From the NCBI RefSeq assembly GCF_002834295.1, contig NZ_PISP01000007.1:1-62749 (forward strand): a DNA stretch of 62,749 nt, written 5' to 3'. The first letter of the stretch is position 1. Each line of letters opens with the position of its first letter. This DNA comes from Rhodohalobacter barkolensis (lineage in GTDB: Bacteria > Bacteroidota > Rhodothermia > Balneolales > Balneolaceae). Under the pieces are notes generated by a model, which was not told where the DNA came from, ran no database searches, and saw only the letters and a list, made by a program, of their open reading frames with translations. Shown one piece after another: positions 55,799-62,749 of this stretch. Position numbers and translations under genes: made by a program.

Positions 55799-58288
55799 TT
55801 ACTTCACATCAGTTTCCAAAATTGCCTGATAAATTCCGGGAATATTTTCAGCATCTCTCACAGCTTTCAAATTTTTACCCGGTTTAATCAATTTTGCCAC
55901 CTTATTAACTCCTTCAAGATGTTGGTCTACGCTGTAAGATTTTGGGCTCAATAAAATCAATATCACATAAGCGGTATGAGCGGCCTGCTTTAAATTCATT
56001 CCTTCTCTGCTTACTCCGATAAAAAGCAGCTGACTCTCCACTTTTGAAGTATGGGCTTCGTACAAAAGCACGCCCGGCATTACCTCCGGTGTATAGTCAG
56101 CCGAATTCTTCAACAACCGTTTTGAGATTCGGTTTAAGTCGATGCCGTCAAATGCAGGGTCCTTGTGAATAATATCCTCCAGCAGTTCTTCTGTAGGCTT
56201 TTCTTTAAGATCCATTTTAATTCTCTTCTGCTGAACCAGCTGAAGATCTTTATTATCAGATTTATCTGATAAGGAGGAAGTTTGCACCTGTTCCGGATAG
56301 ACCGTTATAAAACTTAGTCCGGGATAACGCTGTGCAATCACACGCGGCAACCGGTCCAGTCCGGGCCTCCACGATACCGAACCGTCTCTAGCACTGAGCA
56401 GAACAAACAGATCTTCTTCATCCTTGAAACCATCGTACCATTCGGGCAGATCTCCCCACTTCTGAAGGATTTCGAAGGTCACTTCAGGTTCGGGTTTAAT
56501 ATCCAGAACTCTCGGTTTCACAAACTCCTGACGAGCCTTTGTGGTTACAACAACAAGCTCATCCCCAATCTGGTCGGCCATCAACTTTAAAGATCTGACA
56601 GCTTCCCTAAACCCGGATTCAAATTCAGCAAATGGCGGAATGGCTACTACAATCCGCTTAGAGGAGTTGATTGGTTTTTCAATTTTGCTCACCATAAGCA
56701 TAGTCTGAACATCATCAAGAAGCTGATCCAGAATACTTCCAAATATCTTCTGTTTCGCCGAAATCTGGCCGTTCCAGCCAATGATGATATTGGAAATTCT
56801 CATTTCGCTGACCGCCCGGGTGATCCCCTTGGCAATATTCAGATCTACCCTCGTTACCGGATTAACCGGCACATCTGCTGCTGCTGCGTGGATCACGGCA
56901 TGACTCAGCATTTTCTCTCCCCTGGCAACCTGCGCTTCGGCGTCTCTTCCATCCCGTGCAACAGTCAGCGGATAGATCGGCTGATCCAGTTTCTGATCCC
57001 GAACCATAAATGCAATATCCATGAGCGCATCAGACGTTTCGGGGTTGGCAAGCGGAACAAGAATTCTTTGAGGCGCCTCTGATGATTTGTATGGTTTTTG
57101 ATCCTCTTGTATAGCAACGGCACGCCCATACTTTTCAACCAGCCAGGGACCAATCAGGCAGGTAATTAAAATCATAATAACAACTGCATTTACAGCCGTG
57201 GAGTTGAAAAATCCCAGGTCATACCCAATAAGCGTAACGGCAAGTGTTGCGGCCGACTGAGGCGTAGTCAACCCATAGATAACAAAACCCTCCTCTTTTG
57301 TAAAATTGAAGAGTTTAGTTATTCCCAACGAGGCTATTCCTTTACCGGCAAAAACCAGCAGACTGAAAACAATCGCCTTTACCCAAACGTCCAGACTTCC
57401 AAGAACCGATACATCAACCAGCATCCCCACGCTGATCAGAAAGAATGGGATAAAGAGTGCATTTCCTACAAACTGTACACGGCTCATGAGAGTACCGGTT
57501 GCCGGGACCAGTCGATTCAAAAGGAGTCCCGCCATAAATGCACCGATAATCGGGGCCAGGCCTGCAAGCTCAGCAAAGAAAGCCGTTGTAAAGAGAATGG
57601 CTACAAGAAAGATGTAGTCTGTATTGTCCCTCGACTTCACGTTTCGGAAAAACCAACGACCCAGTCTGGGGAGCAACAGTACGGAAACGGCTACAAAAGC
57701 GATCACAGATGCGGCAAACCCGGTCCAGTAACCGGGACCGCTGTTATCACCTACCGTTCCGGCTACCACGGCCAGTACGCCAAGAGAGAGAGTGTCGGTT
57801 ACCAGCGTCCCGCCCATCGACATGGTCACACCCATATTTTTTGTGATTCCCAGTCGTTCGGCAATCGGATAGGCTAAAAGTGTATGAGAGCCTACAATCG
57901 ATCCCAGCAGCAGTGAGGTAGCCACTGAATAGTCGAGCAGATAAACTCCTGCAGCCAGTGCCGCCAATTGCGGCAACAGAAAGGAGGCCAAACCAAATCC
58001 GATACTTTTATTCCTTAGCTTTTCAAACTGGATCAAATCGAGGGAAAGCCCGGCCATAAACATCAAATAGAGCAGGCCAACCGTGCCGAGCAGCTCGATG
58101 GTAAAATCCCGCTCAAGCAGGCCAAGCAATCCCGGCCCCACAATGGTTCCTGCCAGAATGAGCCCTACAATGGCCGGTAGCTTCAGTTTTTTTGAAGCGA
58201 TAGGTGCCAATAGAATAATCAGCATCACCAGTGCAAATATGATCACCGGATCTTCAAATGGCAGCGGGTATGAAAAAATTTCTTCCAT
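55799..58288 (-). CDS. CPA2-type cation/proton antiporter with Usp-like and EIIA-like domains
   Basis: An 829-aa protein. Residues 1-390 hold the antiporter (KLKLPAIVGLILAGTIVGPGLLG; IGAFMAGLLLNRLVP; GKGIASLGITKLFNF). A Usp-like tandem follows (about 410-670; QRILVPLANPETSDALMDIAF, RIVVAIPPFAEFESGF). From about 700 an EIIA-like domain (MPGVLLYEAHTSKVESQLLFIGVSREGM; YVILILLSPKSYSVDQHL) that lacks a clear PH phospho-site, though EAHTS may stand there. First gene of the transporter run in transcription order; 192 bp before the next. Confidence 0.86.
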   Translation of the reverse strand: MEEIFSYPLPFEDPVIIFALVMLIILLAPIASKKLKLPAIVGLILAGTIVGPGLLGLLERDFTIELLGTVGLLYLMFMAGLSLDLIQFEKLRNKSIGFGLASFLLPQLAALAAGVYLLDYSVATSLLLGSIVGSHTLLAYPIAERLGITKNMGVTMSMGGTLVTDTLSLGVLAVVAGTVGDNSGPGYWTGFAASVIAFVAVSVLLLPRLGRWFFRNVKSRDNTDYIFLVAILFTTAFFAELAGLAPIIGAFMAGLLLNRLVPATGTLMSRVQFVGNALFIPFFLISVGMLVDVSVLGSLDVWVKAIVFSLLVFAGKGIASLGITKLFNFTKEEGFVIYGLTTPQSAATLAVTLIGYDLGFFNSTAVNAVVIMILITCLIGPWLVEKYGRAVAIQEDQKPYKSSEAPQRILVPLANPETSDALMDIAFMVRDQKLDQPIYPLTVARDGRDAEAQVARGEKMLSHAVIHAAAADVPVNPVTRVDLNIAKGITRAVSEMRISNIIIGWNGQISAKQKIFGSILDQLLDDVQTMLMVSKIEKPINSSKRIVVAIPPFAEFESGFREAVRSLKLMADQIGDELVVVTTKARQEFVKPRVLDIKPEPEVTFEILQKWGDLPEWYDGFKDEEDLFVLLSARDGSVSWRPGLDRLPRVIAQRYPGLSFITVYPEQVQTSSLSDKSDNKDLQLVQQKRIKMDLKEKPTEELLEDIIHKDPAFDGIDLNRISKRLLKNSADYTPEVMPGVLLYEAHTSKVESQLLFIGVSREGMNLKQAAHTAYVILILLSPKSYSVDQHLEGVNKVAKLIKPGKNLKAVRDAENIPGIYQAILETDVK

Positions 58289-58581
58289 TAAAAACAGTCA
58301 TTTATAATCTCAATTTAGATGGAGCAGAATACCGCTTTGATATGAAAAAAACATTAAAACGATTGTCAAAACTTTGAAACCGCATTTGTTTGTAGCTTCT
58401 ATTTTGTTATTCTCTGCTCGTTTTGTTAGGTCTAAGTTCTATTTTAAACTGTAAATATGAACTTTCTGATCGGTCATAGAGTGAGTATTTAGAGAACATG
58501 TTTTTGCCAAACTTAGATTTAAAACTTTTTCCCGGTCAACTCGTATTGGAAGTCCACACCGTTTTTAAGTAATCAACAGAA

Positions 58582-60111
58582 ATGAAATCTACCATTATGA
58601 AACGCATACTACTCGGATTCATCATTGCCATATCGTTTACAACCGTAACCGTTACGGCTCAGGAGATATCCCCTGATCACATCAAACAGGTTATTCAAAA
58701 AAGTGACGTGGAGTTTGATGTCTATTTTCTGGCATCCGATGAATTTCTTGGCCGCAATACCGGAACTCAGGAACTGAAGATTGCATCCCGGTACATCGCC
58801 ACACGTTTTCAACAGTATGGAATGCAGCAAGCTCCCGGGCTGGATGGGTATTACCAGAATGTACCTTTTCGTATGAACCGTGCACCGGAATCCGTTCAGA
58901 TTTCGGGCGGGGATTCTCTATTTACAATGGGACAGCATCTACTTTCCGCCGGTTCTTTCCGGGGAGATATAGAAGCGTCTACGTTAGTGATGGAATACGC
59001 TTCAGAGGAAGAGATTGCAGAGCATGATATCAGCGGGAAGATTGTAGTGGCAAAAGCCGGCCTGCCTGGAATGGACAGTCCACAGCAACTCTTTCAAATT
59101 TCTTCCCAAAAACGTGCTCAAATTGCTGAAGCCGGTGGCGCAGGTTTAATTGAACGATACGAAAATCCTCAACTCCCCTGGCAGGTTTTAACGGGATACC
59201 TGACACGAGATCAGCTTTCGCTCGATACTGAAGATGCTTCCGAAGAACCTGAAAATCAGATCCCTCACATCTGGATCCACACACAGCCGGAAGGAATGAA
59301 CGCATTTCTGGACGAGCAGAACGGCGAAACGGTTTCTCTCTCTGTTGAAGGAGCTGAACCGGAACCTTTTTACAGCCGAAATGTGGTCGGGATTATTGAA
59401 GGGAGCGACCCGGAGCTGAAGGATGAATACATCCTGCTCTCGGCCCACTACGATCACACCGGCACAACCGGAGATCCTTCACAGGAAGACTACATCAACA
59501 ATGGAGCGAGGGATAACGCAGTGGGTACAGCCGGAATTCTGGCTGCGGCCAAATATCTATCCGAAAATCCACCGAAGCGATCTGTGATTGTCGCCGCCTG
59601 GACTGCGGAAGAGAAGGGATTGCTGGGAAGCGGTTATTACGCAGAGAATCCGCCGATATCGCTCAATCAAACCGTATACAACCTTAATATTGACGGAGCC
59701 GGCTATAACGACACGACAAAAGTAACGGTAATTGGCCTTGGGCGGACCGAAGCGGATGATGACCTGAAAGCATCCGCCGAAGCGTTTGGTCTGGAGGCGA
59801 TCCCCGACCCGGTACCGGAGCAGAACCTGTTTAACCGGTCGGATAATGTTCACTTTGCACGGGCCGGAATTCCATCCCCGACCTACAGCATGGGACTGAC
59901 CGCTTTTGATGATGAGATCAATCAGTATTACCACCGCCCGACGGACGAACCGGACACCATCGACTATGATTATGTAACCGCCTACATTCGTTCTTTTGTG
60001 ATGGCGGCTTCTCTGGTTGGAAATTCAGACAAAGCCCCGTTCTGGCTTGCCGGTGATGAGTATGAACAGGCGGGTATAGAGCTGTATAATTATGAGGTTG
60101 AAAATTACTGA
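58582..60111 (+). CDS. M28 family metallopeptidase, exported
   Basis: A 509-aa protein with signal peptide (TTVTVTAQE). A PA-like insert spans about 120-250. The M28 zinc ligands are seen: His and Asp in LLSAHYDHTG, Asp in NGARDNAVGTAG, the Glu pair in WTAEEKGLLGS, then NLNIDGAG, and the closing His in YYHRPTDEPD. Likely an exported aminopeptidase. Start at 58582 or the internal ATG at 58597 (MKRILLGF). Confidence 0.92.
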   Translation: MKSTIMKRILLGFIIAISFTTVTVTAQEISPDHIKQVIQKSDVEFDVYFLASDEFLGRNTGTQELKIASRYIATRFQQYGMQQAPGLDGYYQNVPFRMNRAPESVQISGGDSLFTMGQHLLSAGSFRGDIEASTLVMEYASEEEIAEHDISGKIVVAKAGLPGMDSPQQLFQISSQKRAQIAEAGGAGLIERYENPQLPWQVLTGYLTRDQLSLDTEDASEEPENQIPHIWIHTQPEGMNAFLDEQNGETVSLSVEGAEPEPFYSRNVVGIIEGSDPELKDEYILLSAHYDHTGTTGDPSQEDYINNGARDNAVGTAGILAAAKYLSENPPKRSVIVAAWTAEEKGLLGSGYYAENPPISLNQTVYNLNIDGAGYNDTTKVTVIGLGRTEADDDLKASAEAFGLEAIPDPVPEQNLFNRSDNVHFARAGIPSPTYSMGLTAFDDEINQYYHRPTDEPDTIDYDYVTAYIRSFVMAASLVGNSDKAPFWLAGDEYEQAGIELYNYEVENY

Positions 60112-60470
60112 GTTCCGGCATAATTAAATGTCTTCCTGAACATTAAACGTCATCCTGAACGGAGTGAAGGATCTCTAGTACCCAGTCGCTCCAATCCTCA
60201 AAGATTCTTCGCAAGGCTCAGAATGACCCAACTGTCATCCTGAACGGAGTGAAGGATCTCTAGTATCCGGCTGCACCACTCCTGACAGATTCTTCGCAAG
60301 GCTCAGAATGACCCAATCCGTCATCCTGAGTGAAACGAAGGATCTCCAGTACTCAGTCACACTAATCCTAACAGATTCTTCGCAGGGCTCAGAATGACCC
60401 AACTTGTCTTACTGAAAACTGATTGTAGTTTTTCGTATCATAAGCGCTCTTTATAATCCAACTCAGATTG
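60112..60470. repeat. Three tandem copies of an about 85-bp palindromic repeat
   Basis: Copies at 60149-60230, 60234-60316 and 60320-60402. Each opens GTCATCCTGA(a/g)...GAAGGATCT and closes AGATTCTTCGCA.GGCTCAGAATGAC, forming an imperfect inverted repeat of about 26 bp per arm, MITE-like. No gene. Confidence 0.88.
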
Positions 60471-61619
60471 ATGTTCGACGCTCAAACCATAAAATCATTC
60501 AAATCGCAAAAAACTCCATTCTACTACTACGACCTGGGACTGCTTCGCCGCACCCTGGATGAGATCAAGAACCACGGTCTATCGAAAGGGTATCACGTGC
60601 ATTTTGCGATCAAGGCCAACTTCAACCTGCCGATTCTTGAGGAGGTTCGAAAAGCGGGACTGGGTATCGATTGTGTGAGTGGAAATGAGATCAAGCGAGC
60701 CGTTGAAGCCGGATTTACCGGAGATCAGCTTGCTTTTGCGGGTGTGGGAAAAACAGACGAAGAGATTCAGGTTGGCCTCGATCACGACATCTTCTCCTTT
60801 AACTGCGAGTCACTTCAGGAACTGGAAATTTTGAACGGTCTGGCCCAAAAGAGCGGAAAAACGGCAAATGTATCGATTCGGCTAAACCCCAACGTGGAGG
60901 CTAAAACCCACAGGTATATCACCACCGGGCTGAACGAAAACAAGTTTGGGATTACCGCCGATAGACTACCGAAACTGTTTGATATGCTGCCCGGCCTGAA
61001 AAATATCAGCCTGACCGGGATCCACTTTCACATTGGGTCCCAGATCACCGACCTTCAGCCGTTCACAGATCTGTGCAACCGGGTAAATGAGATGCAGGAT
61101 CTGTTTGAAGAGAACGGGGTCCGGCTCGACCATATTAACGTGGGCGGCGGATATGGAATTGATTACGAGAAGGTTGATGAAAACCCCATCCCCGATTTTA
61201 AATCCTTTTTTGAGGTATTTGACCGAAATCTAGAACTGCGTGAAGGACAGCAGGTTCACTTTGAGCTGGGTCGAAGTATTGTGGGACAATGCGGGAGCCT
61301 GATCTCGAAAGTCCTCTACATTAAGGAGGGAGCTACCACTAATTTTGCAGTGGTTGATGCCGGCATGACCGAACTGATCCGTCCCGCCCTCTACCAGGCC
61401 AATCACCGGGTGGACGTACTCACCTCAGACAAACCGCATAAGACATACGATGTAGTCGGCCCCATCTGTGAAACATCCGACACTTTTCAAAAAGGTATTC
61501 AGCTGCCTGAAATTGAGCGGGGCGACCTCGTTGCCATCCGAAGCGCCGGAGCCTACGGCGAAGTGATGAGTAGCGCGTATAATCTGAGAGATCGCGTTAA
61601 GGCGGTTTACTCGAAGTAG
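60471..61619 (+). CDS. lysA: Diaminopimelate decarboxylase
   Basis: Last step of lysine synthesis: PLP-dependent decarboxylation of meso-DAP. ATG at 60471 is preferred over the TTG three bases upstream. Counting from that TTG, the PLP lysine is K49 in HFAIKANFN; HFHIGSQI is at 186-193; the substrate-side GPICETSDTF lies near 331-340. The 382-aa length is slightly short for the family but complete. Pathway partner asd is 49 kb away. Last core gene before the right-end cassette. Confidence 0.94.
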   Translation: MFDAQTIKSFKSQKTPFYYYDLGLLRRTLDEIKNHGLSKGYHVHFAIKANFNLPILEEVRKAGLGIDCVSGNEIKRAVEAGFTGDQLAFAGVGKTDEEIQVGLDHDIFSFNCESLQELEILNGLAQKSGKTANVSIRLNPNVEAKTHRYITTGLNENKFGITADRLPKLFDMLPGLKNISLTGIHFHIGSQITDLQPFTDLCNRVNEMQDLFEENGVRLDHINVGGGYGIDYEKVDENPIPDFKSFFEVFDRNLELREGQQVHFELGRSIVGQCGSLISKVLYIKEGATTNFAVVDAGMTELIRPALYQANHRVDVLTSDKPHKTYDVVGPICETSDTFQKGIQLPEIERGDLVAIRSAGAYGEVMSSAYNLRDRVKAVYSK

Positions 61620-61840
61620 ATTTTAGGCCGGGGTTTGGGGAGTTGAATCTCATTGATTGTTAAGACTGATAAACCTTGAACTCCTAACAGAAAACCTGTC
61701 GCTTTTCCACTGTTATCAGACATTGGCCAAATAGTTTATGTCGTATAAACTCCTAAATAACAGTCGCTAATTGCAACTAACAGTAAAATCAGATATTCTG
61801 CGACAGGCAGGAGGGTTTAAGTTCTGTCGTATAATTATAT
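61620..61840. other. Junction between chromosomal core and right cassette
   Basis: No gene. An inverted repeat CTCCT...CCTGTCGC (61681-61702) / GCGACAGGcAGGAG (61800-61813) spans it, and TGTCGTATAA occurs twice (61739 and 61825). It could be a degenerate attC or an attI-like region, but outer boxes matching GTTATGG are missing. Confidence 0.45.
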
Positions 61841-61926
61841 GTTATGGTGCTCACTTTAAATTTCCCCTTTTTAAGACCAATATCTGTTGATTATCGTTAA
61901 ACAGAAAAATTAATTACATTTCAAAT

Positions 61927-62169
61927 ATGAAGTCGTTAACGATAAACATACCGAACACAGCAGATGTTGATGACAAAGAGGCAAGAATGTCATTGGCTTC
62001 TAAATTGTATGAAAGGGGGAAGCTCACTCTGGGACAAGCGGCTGAACTGGCCGGCTATTCAAAGGAAACTTTCATGGAGCTGCTTGCTGAGTACAATGTG
62101 GCTCTGATCAACTATCCTGCCGACGAACTTGACGAAGATATAAAAAATGCCCAACGTCATAGTATCTGA
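61927..62169 (+). CDS. UPF0175 family antitoxin
   Basis: An 80-aa protein. An N-terminal strand (KSLTINIP) is followed by the UPF0175 helix-turn-helix core (LASKLYERGKLTLGQAAELAGYS) and the tail INYPADELDEDIKNA, which is typical of the family. It probably binds its own leader and neutralises the downstream PIN toxin. The stop overlaps the toxin start by 23 bp. Confidence 0.88.
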   Translation: MKSLTINIPNTADVDDKEARMSLASKLYERGKLTLGQAAELAGYSKETFMELLAEYNVALINYPADELDEDIKNAQRHSI

Positions 62170-62602
62170 CACAAGCTGCTTAATTCTATTCTACAAAATC
62201 GGAGAGCTTGATCTTCTCAAAAAGCTTTTCGGCAAGTTACATGTCACAAATATCGTTTTAAAAGAGTTCAATCAACCGGTTCCGGATTGGATTGAAGTTG
62301 TAGATCTGAAAACTGATGTGCATAAAGGGTTATCCGGCTACCTGGACGCGGGTGAAGCAACAAGTATTGCATTAGCCTCTGAATATGAAGATTCACTTTT
62401 AATCATCGATGAAATCAAGGGGAGAAAAGCAGCGAAAGAAATGGGTATCCCGGTAACCGGATCTCTTGGTGTGTTAATTACAGCAAAAAACAAGGGTCAT
62501 TTGAAAGCTGTTAAACCGGTCATTGCTAAAATCCAGAAAACGAACTTTCGGATTTCGAAAGAGTTGATTGAACGGGTGCTTGAAAAGGCAAAGGAGTCCT
62601 GA
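62147..62602 (+). CDS. DUF3368 PIN-domain toxin
   Basis: A 151-aa predicted ribonuclease. PIN acidic residues: Asp8 in IVSDTSCLI, Glu in VLKEF, Glu-Ala in GEATSIALA, and Asp in LLIIDEIKGRKAA. The end (LGVLITAKNKGHLKAVKPVI) is typical of DUF3368 proteins. The ATG lies inside the antitoxin gene, so translation is coupled. The stop is 17 bp before the attC-like site. Confidence 0.88.
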   Translation: MPNVIVSDTSCLILFYKIGELDLLKKLFGKLHVTNIVLKEFNQPVPDWIEVVDLKTDVHKGLSGYLDAGEATSIALASEYEDSLLIIDEIKGRKAAKEMGIPVTGSLGVLITAKNKGHLKAVKPVIAKIQKTNFRISKELIERVLEKAKES

Positions 62603-62618
62603 AAGGGGCTGTTCGCAG

Positions 62619-62749
62619 CCATAACCAGCGTTTCACCCGGATTTTGCCGCTAATAGTTGGTTATGAAAATTTTCAGAGTTGCGGTATATCTTGCTTTTTA
62701 TCACTTTAATAGCTGTCAATGGCAAAACCGGTTAAACACCAAACCGTTA
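62619..62749 (+). repeat. attC-like recombination site (right, truncated by window end)
   Basis: R'' CCATAAC at 62619-62625 pairs with the terminal GTTA (62746-62749). Inner boxes GCGTTTCACCCGGATTTTGCC (62628-62648; split by one extra A) and GGCAAAACCGGTTAAACACC (62721-62740) are complementary. The extra base in the 5' inner box again fits the attC extrahelical base. The length and position just after the toxin gene fit a cassette-terminal attC. Confidence 0.7.

Larger units (their letters stand above)
61841..62746 (+). mobile_element. Integron-type gene cassette carrying a toxin-antitoxin pair (copy 2, complete)
   Basis: Begins at the crossover-like GTTATGG (61841) and ends at the G of the terminal GTTA (62746) of the attC-like site. 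It holds an 86-bp leader, the antitoxin and toxin genes and a 17-bp gap to the attC. The first 129 bp after 61849 recur inverted at 153-26. TA cassettes are well known in chromosomal integrons, where they stabilise arrays. The integron assignment is inferred from attC structure. Confidence 0.65.

Noticed and set aside
60149-60402. CRISPR-like tandem repeats upstream of lysA
   Set aside because: Units of about 85 bp are long imperfect palindromes with only three copies; spacers are not unique fixed-length segments.
61620-61840. A further attC site directly upstream of the TA cassette
   Set aside because: The inverted repeat CCTGTCGC/GCGACAGG is present, but no outer box complementary to GTTATGG is found and spacing to the crossover is too long; recorded only as a junction.

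Overview
The window looks like a chromosomal segment of a marine or halophilic bacterium from the Bacteroidota/Rhodothermota/Balneolota side of the tree, most likely a Balneolota-type organism. This is an inference from gene content: dimeric GlyRS, a DASH cryptochrome, several M56/BlaI sensor genes, many exported lipoprotein hydrolases, a fungal/archaeal-type aspartate-semialdehyde dehydrogenase, and many intergenic hairpin repeats. No rRNA or other taxonomic anchor is present. Two tRNA genes (Thr-CGT and Arg-CCT) lie near 35.4-35.6 kb.

Layout. 0-0.64 kb: outward-facing (minus strand) gene-cassette material with an attC-like site. 0.9-8.2 kb: priA, a lipoprotein trypsin-like protease and a lipoprotein pullulanase. 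8.2-10 kb: a DJ-1/PfpI gene between two copies of a composite repeat, then a tiny DUF2256 gene. 10.2-13.4 kb: a TonB-C lipoprotein, asd and glyS. 13.4-14.8 kb: three copies of a four-hairpin cassette. 14.8-24.3 kb: alpha/beta hydrolases, sodC, an 827-aa metalloprotease and TlpA-like redox proteins. 24.4-28.8 kb: a BlaI/M56 regulatory operon with two clear operator palindromes. 29-34.3 kb: a kinase-like ATPase, a fasciclin protein, pcm and an NhaC-type antiporter. 34.3-35.8 kb: a repeat cluster and the tRNAs. 35.8-40.2 kb: DUF697, zinc-ribbon, DUF885 and cryptochrome genes. 40.3-44.3 kb: a porin-BCCT-UspA unit. 44.3-49.2 kb: amidohydrolase, M1 peptidase and hisS. 49.2-58.3 kb: four transporters (SulP, APC, two CPA2), all carrying soluble regulatory domains. 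58.6-61.6 kb: M28 peptidase and lysA. 61.84-62.75 kb: a plus-strand gene cassette with a UPF0175/DUF3368-PIN toxin-antitoxin pair, ending at an attC-like site that coincides with the window end.

Functional themes are osmotic and ion homeostasis (BCCT, NhaC, CPA2 x2, SulP, Usp domains), exported protein and polysaccharide degradation, envelope-stress sensing (BlaI/M56), and lysine/DAP synthesis (asd, lysA).

The most unusual signals are: (1) integron-type cassettes at both window ends that share about 135 bp in opposite orientation, with homology starting at the attC crossover GTT; (2) intergenic hairpins whose stems show compensatory base changes while loops and flanks are kept, implying selection on structure; (3) a PriA that has lost exactly the four cysteines of one of its two zinc sites; (4) an M56 sensor operon with ExbD-like and MORN-like periplasmic tails and a protease-less paralogue.
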